DNA of 64,000 bases from Takakia lepidozioides. Lineage: Eukaryota; Streptophyta; Takakiopsida; Takakiales; Takakiaceae. Positions 15,789 through 28,115 of the stretch are shown here, in pieces (position 1 is the stretch's first letter; each line of letters begins with the position of its first letter). Under the pieces are notes generated by a model. That model was given only the letters and a program-made list of their open reading frames with translations. It did not search any database and was not told the origin of the DNA. A program made the position numbers and the translations under genes. Location: contig CM060731.1 of the NCBI GenBank assembly GCA_030704615.1, positions 48,978,001 to 49,042,000 of the forward strand. The letters are read 5' to 3'.

Positions 15789-18700
15789 ATGGCTGGAGCG
15801 TCGTCTTCTAGCAATCCTCTTTCTATGTCTATGACGAGTGCATTAGATGTGAGAGTGGAAGATCGATTCAATGGAGCGAACTATCAAACCTGGAAGTTTA
15901 GGATGGAGATGGGCCTTCTAGACAAAGATCTATGGGGAGTGGTTGATGGATCAGTCCCAAGACCTGACACTATTGTTGGCCAAGCCATATGGGATAAGAA
16001 AGATCAGAAAGCAAGAGCTAGCATCATCACAAGCTTGAGAGACAAGCTTGAGAGACAATCAGTTGCATCTCATTATAAGAGCCAAGAATGCTAAGGATGT
16101 TTGGGACAAGCTAGCAAGCATATATGAGATGAAGGATGTCACATCGCAAGTGTATGCGACGCAAAAGTTCTATGGTCTGAAGATGACCGAGTCAGACTCA
16201 GTTGAATAACACTTGAATTTGTTTTGTGTGTTGCGAGATCAACTAGTCTCTGTGGGAACTAATGTGACTGATGAACACGCCGCAGTGGTGTTATTGGCAA
16301 CCTTACCTGAATCTTATGATGGTTTTGTGGTGTCTCTAGCAGGACAAACCAACTTAACTATTGATGTTGTCATAGGACTTCTCCTCAAGGAGGAAACAAG
16401 AAGAAAAGGTCAAGGTACGTCTACAGAGGTAAACAGAGCTTTGTTCACAGGCAAGACTGGAGTAGTCTTGAATAGAAGACTCCCTTCACATATGTCTTAG
16501 AAGTCCCAGAGGTTTCAGAAACCACAATCTAGCTCAAAGATCAAAAAGGCCAAAGTGAGGTGCTTTTATTGCAAGAAACTTGGTCACATGATCAAGGATT
16601 GTAGAAAGCGCATTGCAGATGAGCGCAGCAGAGAGAGTCAAGGGAACATAGCTACTCATCAGAGAAATGCTATTCTATTTGTTGTGTCTCTCTCAGCCAC
16701 TACTAGACAGAAGCATGTGTGGTATGTTGATTCAGGAGCATCTCAACATATGAGTTCAGAGAGAGTACATTTCTTATCCTATAAATCTCTTTCACCTACA
16801 CAATATGTTCTTTTGGGAGATGATAACAAGCATGTCATTGGTGGGGAAGACTCAGTCTCTCTTATGTTCAATGAAAGGGAAACCATAGAGGTGGAAAATG
16901 TCCTACATGTCCCTACTTTAACAAAGAACCTGCTATCTATAAGGCAAATTGTTGCAAAGGGATACAGAGTGGTATTCCAAGATGAGAGTTGTACTATCAC
17001 ATATAGCTCAGGAGCTGTGGTAGCAAGAGCTATTCTTGATAATTGCTTGTATAGATTACAACATCATGTCTCTAGTGCTCTTACCACATTTTCACCACAG
17101 TTGGGATCTACACCTGTCATGTCAGAAACAAAGTTGTGGCATAGAAGGTTAGGTCATGTTAGCATTAAGAAATTGAGACAGATGCAACTTTCAAGCTATC
17201 TTATGGAAGGACTACCATTGAAGGAGATGAGCGATATGCGTCTATGCAAAGGTTGCTTGAAAAGGGAAGCAACATCGAGGTTAATTTCCTAAGGATGGTG
17301 GACGAAGAGCCACAAGTATATTGGAGATTGTACATTCTGCGGGCCAATGCAAACCACATCACTTGGAGGAGCAAGGTACTTTGTGACATTCATTGATGAT
17401 TTGTCAAGGAGGGTTGTGGTGAATTTCCTAAGGCAGAAAAGTCAAGTGCTAGAGAAATTCAAGGAGTTCAAAGTACTTGCAGAAAAACAAACTGGAAAGC
17501 CTCTTAAGATTTTGAGATCTGACAATAGTGGTGAGTACATCTCAAAGGCTTTCAATCAGTTTTATCAAGAGAATGGAATAGCTCGACAGTTTACTATTCC
17601 ATATACACCTGAGTAGAATGGTGTAGCTGAGCGGATGAATAGATCACTACAAGAATCTGCAAGGAGTATGTTGAAAGAAGTGAATATTTCAAATCATTTT
17701 TGGGCAGAAGCTGTTGGCACTGCAGCATATTTTCAAAATACCTACCAAATCAGTGTTGGGAAAAAGGTATGGAGTGGTCAGAAGCCTAGTGTGGCTCATT
17801 GTAGGAATTTTGGATGTCGTACATATGTCCATATCTCTACTCAGAATCGAAGGAAACTTGAGAAGGATGCATCTTCATTGGCTACACAGAAGGTGTGAAG
17901 GGATATAAGTTGTTTAATAAGACAACTAAGGCTGTCAAACACAGTAGGGACGTAGTGTTTGATGAAAGTTTCATACCCTCTTTGGTAGTGGGAGAAGATG
18001 ACCTGGGAATGAGCTTAAGAGCCATTACACCATTTCCAAGAGGAGTCTTATGAGGAGCCAATACAAGAGATGGCTGAAGCAAATGATGGAGGTGTTCAAC
18101 TTGATGGAGTTGATCAAGGAGTCGAAGTTGGTGAACCACTTGTTGATATAGACTCTAGAGATGAAGTTGAAGATGTGCCAATTCTAAGGAGATCTCAGCG
18201 GGAAATGAAAGCTCCTAGTAGGTTGATTACATCTATGAGTGTCATTGAAGTTATGGAAGAAACATCACAAGTGGTTGAGCCTGCTACATATGAGGAAGCA
18301 ATGCGCTCTCTAGACAAACTACAATGGGAAGAAGCAATCAACTCAGAGTTGGATTCATTGATGCAAAACAAAGCATGGACACTCACTAGGTTGTCTGCAG
18401 GACGAAGAGCCATTCGTTGCAAGTGGACCTTTAAGTTGAAGTACAAAGCTGATGGATCTATTTACCGGTACAAAGCTCGTCTTGTAGCTAAAAGCTATGC
18501 ACAAATTCAAGGAGTGGATTACAATGAAACTTCTCACCAGTGGTGAAGATTTCTTCTATCAGAGTGTTGTTAGCTCTTACAGCTCAACATAATCACGAAG
18601 TTCATCAAATGGGTGTTAAGACCGCATTTCTGAATGGAAAACTACAAAAAGAGATCTACATGAGACAACCTGAACGGTTTGTATAAAGAGGAAGTGATAT

Positions 18701-19859
18701 TGTGTGTAAGCTGTAAAAGGGTTTGTATGGACTCAAACAAAGTCCTCGAGCTTGGTATGCTAGGATCGATGCTTACCTCTTAAAGGCAAGATTTGAGCGA
18801 AGCATTGCTGACACAAACATCTATGTGAAAAAGATGGGAGAGCAATTTGTGGTCATAGCTCTATATGTGGATGACACAATCATTGTCACCAACGATCATC
18901 AAAGGTTGTTTCCAGAAACCAAAGCACTGTTGAGTGCTGAGTTTGCTATGATTGACATAGGGGAGATTCGGTTCTGTCTTGGTATTCAAATCAGCAGAGA
19001 TCGAGTGAACCATACAGTATTCATGCATCAACGACAATACATTGAGACAATTCTACAAAGGTTTAAGTTGGAGATGAGTAAGCCAACATTAACTCCTCTC
19101 GAAGTTGGTTTGAAACTTACGAAGGATATGGCACCTAATACTCAAGAAGAGCAAGAAGATATAAGGAAAACTCCTTATCAAAGTGCAGTCGGCAGTTTGA
19201 TGTATTGCATGGTTTGTACTAGGCCAGACATTGCACATTCAGTGGGAGTGGTCTCACAATTTCTTTCAAATCCCGGACAAACCCATTGGAAAGCAGTGAA
19301 GAGGATATTTCGATATCTAAGAGGAACATTAACCTCTGGTCTACTCAACAAGAGAGTGGAAGATCCAAGTTTGTTGGGGTTTGCTGATGCTGACTGGGCA
19401 GGAGACGTTGATAGTAGAAAATCAACTTCAGACCATTGTTTTCTCCTAACAGGTGGAGCTGTATCTTGGTCTAACAAACGACAAGTTGCAACAGCGTTGT
19501 CATCAACAGAAGCTGGGTACATGTCCATTACACAAGCAGCAGAGGAGGCTATTTGGTTACGGAAGTTGCTTGGAGATTTGGATCATCTTCAATCACTACC
19601 TACGACTCTCTATTGTGACAATCAAAGTGCGATTGCACTAAGTCAGAATCCGAAGTATCATTCAAGGACGAAACACATTGAAGTGCAACATCACTACATA
19701 CAGGAAGTTGTATGCAAGGGAGAGATCATGATGATCTATTGTGCTACAGGAGATATGGTTGCGGATGTTTTGACGAAGAGTCTACCACAAACAAAACACA
19801 TGAAGTGTTCAGCCTTACTTGGTGTCTCTTCTCCAAAGACAAACGAAGTAGCTCAATGA
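15789..19859 (+). pseudogene. Copia gag-pol polyprotein with multiple stops and frameshifts
   Basis: Order of domains: Gag from ATG 15789 (UBN2-type), zinc knuckle CFYCKKLGHMIKDC near 16560, protease WYVDSGASQHM near 16720, GAG-pre-integrase (LWHRRLGHVS), integrase core (FVTFIDDLSRR, SDNSGEY, NGVAERMNRS), reverse transcriptase (YVDDTIIVTND) and RNase H (FADADWAGD, SSTEAGYMS, SRTKHIEVQHH). A 13-base tandem duplication near 16045 shifts Gag out of frame. In-frame stops at 16207, 16498, 17614, 18684 and 18714 each replace a glutamine codon (CAR to TAR). Other frameshifts lie near 17290, 17890 and 18535. The element cannot encode its own proteins. Confidence 0.92.
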
Positions 19860-19880
19860 TATGGTTTAATTGAGTGGGAG

Positions 19881-20187
19881 TGTTGGAAGTAATTAAACAT
19901 ATCTAGAAGACTAAGAGTCTTGAAGGCCAAAGGTTTAGAAGTCTAAGAGACTATCTTGTTTAACTCACCTTTGGAAGGTGAATGGCTAGAAGGTGGATGG
20001 TCACCATAGTGGAAGTGGAAGTGACGAAGTAGGACTTTCTAGAGACCTTCTTGTACAAGCTCGGGGGTGAAGCCACTAGTCTAAGTGTAAGAGTATGATG
20101 GTGGCTTCTATGGTTGGGATGAGAGTTTTAGTTTTAGCTTTAGTCTAAGACTTTAGTTCTTGTTCATGTTCTTGCTCAATTCTAACA
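19881..20187 (+). repeat. 3' LTR of the plus-strand Copia element
   Basis: 307 bases, nearly identical to 15435-15727. It follows the polypurine tract and is followed by the ATCGC target duplication. Confidence 0.93.
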
Positions 20188-20192
20188 ATCGC

Positions 20193-20929
20193 ATCGCTCT
20201 TATGCCAACGATTGTATAGCTCTCTACAGTCCGATCGTAATCGAGGGGTTAGGTCCACTACTCCAGGGTCCAAGGCACATGCACTGCCACACGCTATGCA
20301 GCTGCTGTAAATCATACCCGTCACATCTTTGTACAGCTCCAGCTTGCAACAAGATCCTGATCCAACAATCTTGCAGGTACATTCTAGCTATGCAGATTTG
20401 CCAAAGTCCATTGCATCCTTCTTCCCGGATTCTAAAAAGGGCTCACTCAGGTGGCTCTAGATCAATTCACTGGCAAACACAAAAGCTCAAAAATGCATCA
20501 TTCAAGGAGCTTTCAAGGCGGACCCTGTGATGCTGAGCAGAGTGAGAATTGTGTCGGGTAGATTTTTGATCATCACGAGCAGCTAGCTGTACACGAGTAC
20601 TCCAGACCTGCTCTGGACTGCCATCACCTTCTTCACACCCGCCTGCGTTGTGTACCCAGTACTGTACTAGTGAGGGCAGGTGACCTATACCCTTGAACAG
20701 AGAATATATCATGAATCAATCTTGGCACCTTCAGCACGTTCAATAACATTGTTCCAGTATTTCAGAGGAACAGTAGTTCTAGGGACGACTGAAGGATGGA
20801 GACTAGCTAGCTATCTCAGATAACCACATATTTTCTCTGCTTGGAAAGTACTCCATCTATTTGCATGGCAGTGCTCCGTTTATATCTTTATCCCTTGGAA
20901 ACATGTCACAGGCTCAAAACCACTGAGAC
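20193..20929. other. Intergenic, nothing recognised apart from the inverted-repeat arm
   Basis: The first 30 bases hold the right arm of the inverted repeat interrupted by the Copia element. The rest has no coding signal I can name. Confidence 0.4.
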
Positions 20930-21165
20930 ATTACAGCGAATTCTTGGGCACACCACAGAAAAATGGCCGCCCTTTAGTAGTACTAGTTCACAGGGCACAG
21001 AAAACGCGCGAGCCGTGTCTTCTGTGAAATCTGGTCTGCAAGTAGAGGACTATGCGCTCCCAGATATTTTATTTAATTTCTACGTAGTCTTTTTGGTGAT
21101 GCAAGAATCTAGTGAGAACCACAAGATAGAACTTTATACGTTTGATCCGAGCGGCGAGATGTGAA
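20930..21165 (+). pseudogene. F-box/kelch gene fragment, copy 1
   Basis: Related at nucleotide level to 37170-37430: shared GGCACACCACAGAAAAATGG, then a block ending in GTTTGATCCGAGCGG. The peptide LGHTTEKWPP corresponds to LEHTTGKWQQMPP of the intact F-box gene at 34525. It is therefore a diverged piece of the same family, without the F-box and with no complete frame. Confidence 0.6.
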
Positions 21166-21610
21166 CATGGTGGTGGTCGGGGACTAGAGTCTAATCACAA
21201 ACACCTGGGCAAACGCTCTTTGACAACACAGAATGTAACTGGCACTGGCATTGCTTCGTGCAATGGAACATTAATAATGTATTAAAGAGCTAGCTAGAGC
21301 AGCTAACTCAAGTTATACTCTAGAAGGGGTTAGACCTGCATGATCTTCAAACCTTCTCCACTTAGAGGCTCTTGTTAACTCTTGTTAACTACAGTCACCT
21401 CATTTGGGTGTTTTGTGTTGGAAATCAACTCCTTGTATCGGTAGAATTATATCCTGAATAGTGTAGAGTTGATCAACTTAACTACTTCGATATGATAAAC
21501 GTAATCATGCATATTTTTGGAGGTCATCTTCCCGGTCAATGAGGGATTGAACATTTCTGTCACTTCTGTTGAAGTCCAGCATTATAATCTTCGTTCGAAG
21601 CACTGCACAG

Positions 21611-21916
21611 TCAAGAATTTTTGGTGGAGTCATCTTCTTGAACTTGAACACGTTTGGTGCTGGAGAAGTAATCCATCACCATCACTCTTATGTGTGGTCC
21701 CAGATTCTCACTAAGCTTGATAAAAACAAAGAACAGCATGCGGTAGATGACCACCATCGCAATGACGATCGCCAAATCCCCCCACTTGCCTCGACTTTCA
21801 GACATACCATATATTTTCTCCAGCACATATGTCCCAGAGAGATCGGAACCTATGGGTACCCCGTCCAAGAGAAAGTTTTGGAATGTAAGACCTGGAAAAT
21901 CATTCTTGAACAAGCC
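21611..21916 (-). pseudogene. Isolated last exon of an ABCG11/12-type half-transporter, inverted
   Basis: Minus strand, 102 codons including stop. A good acceptor (TGTTTTTCAG) precedes GLFKNDFPGLTFQNF. Further on are SGTYVLEKIYGM and a hydrophobic helix, KWGDLAIVIAMVVIYRMLFF, the C-terminal end of plant ABCG11/12/15-type lipid exporters. No preceding exons are recognisable upstream on this strand. The plus-strand ABCG gene starting at 23092 lacks exactly this end. Either this is the 3' end of that gene turned around by an inversion, or it is the remnant of a second, divergent copy. Confidence 0.75.
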
Positions 21917-23091
21917 CTGAAAAACACAGTCAGAACAAGATGTTACAAATTCATCCACATTGCTCATTTTGTATCTGCAGATCACTGAATGCGACATATG
22001 TAAGTGCGTAAGCCTTTTCCCACAAAGCCATGACAAACATCGCAGTGGATATCACATCAGGAGTGAACTGATATTTTCCTACATCTTAGCGAGCTGTGCG
22101 TCCATGTCAGTTCTCGCGGGAAGGCAAAGCGGACCATCCTGGTGAACGCCACAGGTACATTTTCGTGGAAAAGAGAACTCTGAATTAGTTTTGGATCGAT
22201 CCTGCCAAGTTGGGTTGCCAGGGCGTCGTTGATATGAGAATTGAGAGCGGGAGAAGTGATTTGAGGGAAATAGAATTTTCTGCAGGTTTTCCTAAGGCTA
22301 CCTTGGTCGATAGGAATTCGTCGGAAGATTGTTGAACTCTGCAATGGATTTTCTTGTTTCCCGGAGAGAGTTTGAGAGCCTTCAAGAAGCTTGATCAGGT
22401 TCATGGTTCGCTGATGGCATAGTGTTCGAGTGGGAGATCAGTCTCTAGACATGCCCACGGGAGCACAATCAGTTGAATTTATGAACCTTCTCGCGATCAC
22501 AGTAAGTATTTCTGGCCTCAAGCCGGATGGTGTACGTCTTAAGAATATACCTTAACCAATGCCGATGACTCGTTATGGACATTGGTAAAATCATACCCTT
22601 GGAAGGAGATGACGTTTTAATAACTGGTGGCATGTGTTGAAGTATGGTGACTGGTCACGTCTTGCAAGAATTCCAGGGCAAGAATTAGACGTGAGTATTC
22701 CTACGACCGAAGTACAGACATTGCATTAGTAGTGCGAAAGTTGAGCTTTCCGCAGGTGGGAGAGAAGCACTTACAGTGCCACTAGAAGCACAGGCAAATA
22801 CCTGGCGGGGGGCCAGAATGTGACTCTGGGCCTGAGCCCATACTACTGGAGTCACGATGCGGATTAAAGACATTAAAGCTGAACTTTGTGTCAGCGGTCG
22901 GTAGTACAGGCGCTGATGCTATACAAAACTGCTGATCCCAAGGTCGTCAATGGATCCCACTGGCCCCACGAGCATCATAATCCGGTGCATATGTTGAAAT
23001 CGTTTGGTTTCGTCAGAGGTGCACCAGATTGCAGACATAAACTTGTGTGGTAGTGGATCTGAATGTTTGTTGTAGTTTGGTGGTTTTACAG

Positions 23092-26000
23092 GATATGCGG
23101 AGCCGGGGTCGATAATGGCCATCATGGGCCCCAGTGGTTCTGGCAAGACCACAATGCTTGATACTCTAGCTGGTATGATGCACTTGTTCCTCGTGACTCA
23201 TAGAGTAGCAAATGTTGCATTTTCTTACAGTTTTCATCATTTTTTTGGGCTCAGCTGGGGAAAAAAGTTTCATTTTTCAAAGACCTTCAACTGCGGTTTT
23301 GGTGGGAGTGTTTCATGAAGCAACTCATGAACCTTGCAGTCCATGAAGCAACTGGAATCCCAATCATAACGATATGCTACTGAGAGCTGTTGATGTCCAT
23401 GGATGCAGGTAGATTTGCCCCTAATGCCACACAAACCGGAGAGATTCTACTTAATGGGGAGAAGAAAACGACCCTCTCTTACGGCACCGCAGTAAGTAGT
23501 TGCTCAACCGATCTCTTATTGCCGTACTGAAAGCTCAAATTGACTACCCTAATGACTATTGTAGTCGCAGAACTAATACTTCATTATATGTGAAAAATGG
23601 GACATACTGGTACAGTTGGGTTAATGACCACATTGTGAGGCAAGGTTGGGGACTATGTACACTGTTTGGGTTCTAATAAATGAACCGAATTGTGTATGTA
23701 CATGACAGGCGTATGTTACTCAAGAGGATGTGCTTATAGGTACTCTAACTGTGCGAGAGAGCATCATGTACTCGGCAGACTTGCGTTTGCCAGACAAGAT
23801 GAGAAAATCTGAGAAGAAAAAGGTTGTGGACGACACGATAATGGAGACGGGGCTGTCTGAGTGCGAAAACTCATTTGTGGGGAACTTTTTTGTGCGGGGT
23901 ATAAGTGGTGGTGAGAAACGTCGGCTGAGTATTGCGTTGCAGATTTTGACTTGGCCTCGGTTGCTCTTCTTGGATGAACCAACGAGTGGTCTTGACAGGT
24001 GAGACATCACCTTGCAAAGACTGGCAGTATCAAGCCACTTGGGGTAGGCATCACCTTTTGGATGGGCGGTAGACAAAGCCCCTGGATCTCATGTGTAGGG
24101 TCTCATGCGTAGATGGGATGGGGCCTGGTCATTGACTTCAATTCTGGTGCAAGGTGGGGGGGGGGTACAGATGCCTCTACCTTACCGAATTAGGTCTATT
24201 GAGAGCAATCGATTGTACATGTGTATAGTGCTGCATGATGGCCTCAACCAATCTCATCCCACCGTTACGAAACGTGTGTGTGGGTGCAGTGCCTCAGCTT
24301 ACTTTGTCGTGCAAACGTTGAAGAATTTGGCCAGGGATGGGCGCACTGTCGTCTCCTCCATTCATCAGCCCAGCAGTGAGGTGTTTGCGCTTTTCGACTA
24401 TCTCACTCTCCTTTCCCATGGACAAACTATCTTCTTCGGAGAGGCTACAAGCGCCGCTGAGGTCGGTGTTTTCCACCACAAAACACGAATGAAATCATGT
24501 TGAAGAATTGATCGGAAATGTATATCTAGTACGGTATTGCCATATGAGATGTCATATCCAATTCATCTGGAGAGGCGCATGAGCACTATCTAGACGACGA
24601 TTTGTTCCGAAACTGTGCAATACCTCCGTAGCGAAGTGGTGTTAGTGATACATATTCCCACTTCTAGGCCCGTGGTTCTGTCCGGGAGTTCTATAATGAC
24701 ATATACTTGCAACGATATTTATGGTTTTCCACATGATTTTTGAATGCAGTTTTTTGGATCTGCTGGATTTCCCTGCCCTCCTCTCCGGAACGCATCAGAT
24801 CATTATCTGCAAACCATCAACTCAGACTTCGACCGAGTGAAGCAAACTCTGAAGGCCCTCTCGCATGTATGCGGCTAACATCTCTTGTTGTTAGTTGGCA
24901 AGAAGAATCAGATTAGTCTCATGAGCTCTGCAGTCTGCCAGAACTGGAGCTTTCTGATCAGATCAAAAGTTTCACTACAAAGTACACAGTTCATGGCTTG
25001 TAACTATAGTACAACGCTTGAAAATTTCGATGTCAGATTCTCAAGCAGAATCCGGATCAACTGGAAGTGCCAACTTCACATTCCTGTACAGCATAATGTA
25101 GAAGACCGCCACAAAGTCCCAAAAAAGTATCAATTGATTGCTTCATTCCAGCCGGCCTATGTCACAATTGAATGAAGCTTTGAATGTTTAAGGAATCAGA
25201 TAATTGCAAGGCCTAAACGTTAACTGATCGGAGTGTCTTCTTTTCAGGAAAGTTTTGGGTACCGACAAAATTATTGCACATGTACATGCAGGATGTGGAA
25301 AGTATAAATCCCGTGCAGATGAAGTCAAGGAGCACCAATCAAGTGGTCAAAGTACTTGCAGAGGCATATGAGAAGAGCGAGTATTCTGAAGCGACAAAAC
25401 TGAGAATGCGTGAACTCTCGCAAAACGTAATTTCTACTTTCTTGTTGCCAGTCCTACTTACACCGGGATTTACTGGTGAATATTTTGAGGAATTTAAATC
25501 GCCACCTTTGTTCTACAGAGCACCAGGTTTATCCTGGGATGGTGCATTTCTTCACAGGAAGTCTCAAAGTTCTTCCACGTTTGTTGCATGCATGCATGCA
25601 TTGAATTGCTGGGGCAATGATTTTGTGCCTGGGACCACGATGCAATTAGTAGCCACCAACAAGACTGAGCTTTACAATTTATATATGGCAGATGAGATTA
25701 AGATTTATTGGGCGTAAGTACTCCGTGTTTCATTAAATCTCTGGCATGCAGCGTGGTGGCAATGCGGCGATAACCGGCGGAAGCAAAGGCCACGCGAGCT
25801 TTTTCAGTCAGTGTGCGACCCTTACAAAGAGATCGACCGTTAACATGACACGAGATCCAGGCTACTACTGGCTTCGTGTCGCTATGTATGTTATGGTCGG
25901 GTTGTGTCTTGGGACAATATTTTTGCGAGTTGGACTGAAATACAACTCCATCTTGGTGAGTGGGGCACCACAAATTTCTCCAGAACTGCGCCTAAGATTC

Positions 26001-26890
26001 AAGATTCAGAAGAGCTTTGAATGCCTTTTGTTGATTTGGGTTGTCGTCTTGGAACGCTTAATTGAATTTTAAAATTGTTTTTATGCCATGACTTTGTGCT
26101 CAAGCATACATGTATCAATTTCATATGGTGCTCAGTACTCAGATCTAACTCTCCAGGGACATGATTTCACCTCGAGCATCAAGAAAATACGTAGATCATG
26201 CTACATGGAAGTGAGCAAACCGAGGCCCACTCGCTTCTAGAGATTTTGTGAACTCTACCTTCGTTAAAGATTCAGAATGTGCATGTGCTGAGGCTAATGT
26301 CATTTGTGCAAAATATTGCAGGGGCGGGCCGGTTGTATGTTCTTCGTTGCAGCATTCTTGACGTTTATGGCCATCGGGGGATTTCCATCCTTTGTGGAAG
26401 ATATGAAGGTGGGTGTTCACCAATTCACAAATTCATGCATATATATATTTATGATCTTTGAAGCAGGTGGAAGTCTTTCATGGCTACATTTCTCATACGT
26501 TGTACTATCACCGTGACGAAGTGCTTGCAAGATTTTGTCACCTCTGACCCATCAAGTAATAACCACTCTGTTCTTAGTACACAAAACTCTTCAAGTCTAC
26601 GATCAAGCAATGGAGTATGACAATACACACTCAGCTGGTGCTTGAGCTTACATATACACAAGGGGCGACCTTCACCATGTCACAGTAGGGGATTAAGAAG
26701 AATCTAAGTTAGAATCCAAGAGGTGAGTGGTGTGAAATCTTGATACTTCGTATATGAAAGAGGTAGTGTCTACGTGTTCTTTTAATCCAGGTGTTTCACA
26801 ATGAAAGACTGAGTGGGCACTACGGCGTGGCTGCATTTGTGGTCGGAAACACGTTATCATCCCTCCCATTTCTGTTCCGCCTGCTCCTCC
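23092..26890 (+). pseudogene. ABCG half-size transporter (ABCG11/12/15 clade), both ends missing
   Basis: Exons 23092-23172, 23409-23491, 23709-23998, 24290-24461, 24750-24866, 25292-25426, 25752-25955, 26322-26408 and from 26791; all GT-AG, phases joining, frame open. Nucleotide-binding domain: Walker [10 protein letters not shown], signature ISGGEKRR, Walker [14 protein letters not shown]-loop SIHQPS. Then the linker and transmembrane start: NMTRDPGYYWLRVAMYV, FLTFMAIGGFPSFVEDMK and VFHNERLSGHYGVAAFV. In the family these plasma-membrane dimers export cuticular lipids. After LSSLPFLF (about 26870) the sequence is no longer ABCG-like: about 85 residues and the last exon are missing. The N-terminal exon before the Walker A exon was not found either. 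The last exon type is found inverted at 21611-21916. Called a pseudogene because the membrane domain is incomplete. Confidence 0.85.
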
Positions 26891-27640
26891 ACCTCCGTCA
26901 CTCATCTTCCCTACTTAGTGTATCCGAGAGATGGTGCTTGTGTTCCCCGACCAGCAATCGTGAAGCATTTGTAGAAAGCTGCTGCCGTGTGGGTGATGCA
27001 TTGAAGAATCGACCGCATTGTCCACAAGGCACTGTTTGCATTCCAATACTCTTTTTGACAAACTTGGGCTTAGAAAATCGTCAGTTGTGATGGTTCGGCC
27101 CCAAAGTCTTGAAACGTGTTGGACGAATATGTAGGGCCTGGCCGGGTATCAAGTATCAACCAATATGTAAAGCAGTTTCATTCGGCCCTGATTCTAGAGT
27201 GGTCCACGAATTACTGTGGCCCAGGAATTAGAGTGGGGCGCCTATGTTGGGAGGCCATGTGTATTAAGGAATGAGATGAAACGGAACCCCGAATTGGATA
27301 ACGGGATGACTCCTTAGGGTGACTCATGAGGGTTCACCCTAGAGGTCTTAACCTAAAGCCGTTGCCCTACATGGTAAAGCTTGGCCACTCTTCGCATTTG
27401 GAAGAGGAGCGGGCAAGAGCTGAAGGAGCTGACTACACTCTGGCCACAAGCAAGGTATCCATTGAGACTCATTCAACGCTGTGATGGGCTGCTTAGTATG
27501 GCAACACAAAGAGAGTTGACAATATGAGGAACTGAAATGGACTTGACTAAGCTCTACTCTGAATGCCTGAATACTTGTGCAAAACCAAGTGCTTCCATAT
27601 GTGCCCTTGCTTAGTACTTGGTCTTCCTTTTGGGAGTAGG
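26891..27640. other. Sequence after the ABCG breakpoint, no gene
   Basis: No continuation of the transporter in any frame. The part from about 27200 resembles TE flanking DNA leading into the promoter-like block at 27660. Confidence 0.4.
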
Positions 27641-27659
27641 CGAAAGGAGTAATTGGCTA

Positions 27660-27850
27660 AATTTAGAATAGGGACTCTTGTAAGGATGACATGTGTTCAG
27701 GGCCTTTTAGAAGCGTCCTAGGGTTGGTGGGCTTCTAGAAAGGTCCCACTGCCCTGAGAGGCTATATAAAGGGAACCCCCCTCTTACTAGCTACTAACTT
27801 ACTACCTACTAAATTAGTAAATAGTGAGCTCTGCGACAGGGCCCCAAAAA
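27660..27850 (+). repeat. LTR-like promoter repeat, copy A
   Basis: Contains GACATGTGTTC, CCTTTTAGAA, GGTCCCACTGCCCT and a TATA box in GGCTATATAAAGGG (about 27760). The same order of motifs recurs at 49690-49910, so this is a dispersed repeat, probably an LTR or other transposon promoter. Confidence 0.6.
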
Positions 27851-27904
27851 AAAAACAGCAAACATGAATCAATTAATTAATAGAAGTGTGAATACATGTG
27901 TATA

Positions 27905-28115
27905 GTGTTGTGGGGGTATATTGATTTCAATATACCCTTAGGGTATAAGTAAATTATTTTTGTCAAATCATTTACCCTCCGGATATGGATAAATTGAAAT
28001 CTCAAGAAATTATTTACCCTCCGGGTATGGGTAAATTAACTTTTCAGATTTCTATATAACCCTCGGGTATGGATATATATGCCAAAATATACCCTGAGGG
28101 TATGAATAGTTTCCG
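27905..28115. repeat. AT-rich array of short hairpin motifs (TACCC...GGGTA)
   Basis: About five copies of a quasi-palindromic unit such as TACCCTGAGGGTA or TACCCTCCGGGTATGG, separated by AT-rich spacers. It begins with TAGTGTTGTGGGGG, similar to the CAGTGTTGTGC end of the hAT-like element at 43406. Confidence 0.55.

Larger units (their letters stand above)
15435..20187 (+). mobile_element. Full-length Copia LTR retrotransposon, plus strand
   Basis: LTRs at 15435-15727 and 19881-20187, both TGTTGG...AACA. A perfect 5-bp target duplication, ATCGC, flanks it at 15430-15434 and 20188-20192. A primer site, TGGCATCAGAGCC, directly follows the 5' LTR and a polypurine run (GAGTGGGAG) precedes the 3' LTR. 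The LTRs differ by a 14-base gap and about four substitutions, so insertion is fairly recent. The interior has all Copia domains in order, but many stops and frameshifts. Confidence 0.95.

Noticed and set aside
21417-21434. Another Copia LTR start (TGTTGGAAATCAACTCCT)
   Set aside because: Only 18 bases match the LTR of the minus-strand Copia element; too short to call an LTR.
22057-22404. Further ABCG exons on the minus strand upstream of the isolated last exon
   Set aside because: The 115-codon frame there shows no ABCG membrane-domain motif and no donor joins it to the last exon.
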